Source: Fulvivirga marina (GTDB taxonomy: Bacteria > Bacteroidota > Bacteroidia > Cytophagales > Cyclobacteriaceae). Taken from it: a stretch of DNA of 64,000 nt. Where the stretch lies: NCBI RefSeq assembly GCF_016775155.1, contig NZ_JAEUGD010000042.1:496001-560000 (forward strand). Reading direction: 5' to 3'. Of this stretch, positions 62,789 through 64,000 are shown one piece after another. Made by a program: the position numbers and the translations under genes. The notes under the pieces were generated by a model that worked only from the letters and a program-made list of their open reading frames with translations, ran no database searches and was not told the DNA's origin. Positions within the stretch are counted from its first letter, which is position 1. Each line of letters starts with the position of its first letter.

Positions 62789-64000
62789 TTATACTTCTCC
62801 CTTACGCCCAAATTTAATTTTGCCAAAAGCTGAGATACCTTTTTTGAGCAATTCAAAGTAGAGTGTAAAATAGAGAATTAATGTCATTATCCAAATTACT
62901 ATAATATTAAAATAATATGTATCCACATAACTTCCTAATAAGTACTTCTTTGGCGCAAAAAAATGCGTTCTGTAATCCAGTAAGTGTTCAGGTTTATCAG
63001 GGTCATTGTATATAGGGTTGATTTGCTGTATCAATTTCCCCTGATATTCTATGATCCTGTCCTTTTCATTGATGTTCATTACAAGATCAGCCAGACTTTC
63101 ATTGTGGTACTTGTTTTTGTACTCATTGAGGTTGTAGTCGTACTCTTTGTTATTCTCAAAGGAGTATACCATATTGTCTCGTATGGCAACAGTTTTGTTA
63201 TAAACATCTTGGTAATGTGCTTTAAACTTACCAAAGTACTGCTCCAGTTGAGTAGCTTTTTCTTTGTTGAAATTGCCAATGGTCAGGTCATTAATAACAT
63301 CAATATTTTCGAGCCCTTCTCTATAAGGTTCGTCGGATAGCTCCTGACTTATGATAGATAAATCTTTGCCAACAATAGCTTTTATTGAATCATTGTCACT
63401 TTCGAAGTGGTCAGCAGCGTAACTCAGCCGTTTTTTTAAGTCTTCTACGATATAGGATGACTTAAAGTCAGCATCTGCTTCTATCTTTTCCAATCCATAA
63501 TACGGCTTTTCATATGAGTTATGCTTAAATTGTTCAACGGCTAAAGCCTCATATGCCCAACGTGAAGCCATAAAGTCGGCAACAATAGGTACTTTACCTT
63601 TTGTACTAATGATGTTATTTAGTTTGTCGAAACTAAATAAAAGTCCGCTTAGGATCATCTGTGGGATTAGCAACAGCGGTATCAGTACATATACGGTGAC
63701 GGCAGAGTTGAATGCACTGGAAATGTTTAGTCCTAGAACATTAGCCATGCAGGAAACCGTAAACAGTACAAGCCAGTATGAAATTGTCATTTCCCTGATC
63801 TCAAGTATCAGATTGCCAATAAGTACGAATGTGAGGGTTTGTATTGCTGAAAGAAGGAACAGAATAAATAATTTGGACATTAAATAGCTGTTCCAGCTGA
63901 GGTTAAGAAATGACTCTCTTTTTAGTATTTTTCGATCCCGTATTATTTCTTCGGCACTTACCGTTAGTCCCATAAACAGGGCTACAATTATGCTCATAAG
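62789..64000 (-). CDS. ABC-2 type transporter permease, C-terminal part (5' end outside window)
   Basis: The frame is open to the window edge and gives at least 403 residues. It begins with a membrane region (SIIVALFMGLTVSAEEIIRD, RKILKRESFLNLSWNSYLMS) typical of ABCG-like ABC-2 permeases, and has six hydrophobic segments in two groups, with a soluble domain of about 225 residues (about 150-375) between the fifth and the last. The upstream part, probably an ATPase, lies outside the window. It is followed by a lipoprotein and a secreted protein on the same strand, suggesting an export system of unknown cargo. Confidence 0.75.
   Translation of the reverse strand, partial: LMSIIVALFMGLTVSAEEIIRDRKILKRESFLNLSWNSYLMSKLFILFLLSAIQTLTFVLIGNLILEIREMTISYWLVLFTVSCMANVLGLNISSAFNSAVTVYVLIPLLLIPQMILSGLLFSFDKLNNIISTKGKVPIVADFMASRWAYEALAVEQFKHNSYEKPYYGLEKIEADADFKSSYIVEDLKKRLSYAADHFESDNDSIKAIVGKDLSIISQELSDEPYREGLENIDVINDLTIGNFNKEKATQLEQYFGKFKAHYQDVYNKTVAIRDNMVYSFENNKEYDYNLNEYKNKYHNESLADLVMNINEKDRIIEYQGKLIQQINPIYNDPDKPEHLLDYRTHFFAPKKYLLGSYVDTYYFNIIVIWIMTLILYFTLYFELLKKGISAFGKIKFGRKGEV

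Noticed and set aside
1-64000. CRISPR array, tRNA, rRNA, insertion sequence or prophage
   Set aside because: No direct repeat array, no transposase or integrase frame, and no tRNA-like cloverleaf was noticed by eye; a dedicated RNA search could still find a short ncRNA.

Overview
The window looks like chromosomal DNA of a free-living, polysaccharide-degrading member of the Bacteroidota, most likely Cytophagales (Fulvivirga/Marivirga-like; the rank is an inference). The evidence is a cellulase with a type IX secretion (T9SS) C-terminal sorting domain, a PorT homologue after ubiE, a PorE-like TPR/PD40/OmpA protein, a hybrid two-component regulator, Bacteroidota-restricted families (DUF5606, DUF6588), low GC, and promoters of the TTTG-(about 20)-TAnnTTTG type. 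No rRNA, tRNA, CRISPR array, insertion sequence or prophage was recognised, and no gene-free stretch exceeds 300 bases.

Layout. 1-7.9 kb (minus strand): cellulose locus with a GH5-type endoglucanase cut by the window edge, a multidomain GH9 endoglucanase and a 1434-residue hybrid sensor/regulator. 8-16.9 kb: mostly single genes (ABC ATPase, a free-standing NUMOD4-HNH endonuclease, fatty-acid desaturase, ECF sigma factor, MATE exporter, NUDIX hydrolase, RNase HII, NRDE protein), ending with a glycosidase gene interrupted by two in-frame TGA codons. 17-19.9 kb: a TetR-type repressor fused to a DUF559 nuclease-like domain, followed by a thioesterase, an alpha/beta hydrolase and an HD-domain protein, with matching operator palindromes. 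20.1-22.6 kb: ABC ATPase, PduO-type adenosyltransferase and branched-chain aminotransferase.

22.7-26.1 kb holds the most intriguing block: a divergent Lgt-fold membrane protein translationally coupled to a COG1964/Tes-like radical SAM enzyme and three small membrane or secreted proteins, possibly a lipid-modification module. 26.2-37 kb is housekeeping and transport: prfB with a programmed +1 frameshift, MFS, YhhN, GIN-domain protein, EamA, YigZ, an orphan GAF-PAS-PAS protein, DEDDy exonuclease, NhaC and a DAO-type oxidase. 37.1-46.1 kb: a thioesterase-like and an Mpo1-like gene, then a small surface-glycan locus (cupin ketoisomerase, acyltransferase, Wzx flippase, fucosyltransferase-like protein, another probable transferase, and fcl/gmd for GDP-L-fucose, plus a GT2).

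46-64 kb: rsgA, waaA, 2-Cys peroxiredoxin and a Fur/PerR-type regulator in one direction; DUF6588 outer-membrane protein; enoyl-CoA hydratase; low-molecular-weight phosphatase; aspartate kinase; class I fructose-bisphosphatase; engB with DUF5606; PorE-like protein; ubiE-porT-SDR; and a minus-strand group of hydrolase, secreted protein, lipoprotein and an ABC-2 transporter running off the end. Several intrinsic terminators correct gene starts (waaA, the hydrolase at 60.6 kb). Functional themes are cellulose use through T9SS, envelope and lipid remodelling, and fucosylated surface glycan synthesis.
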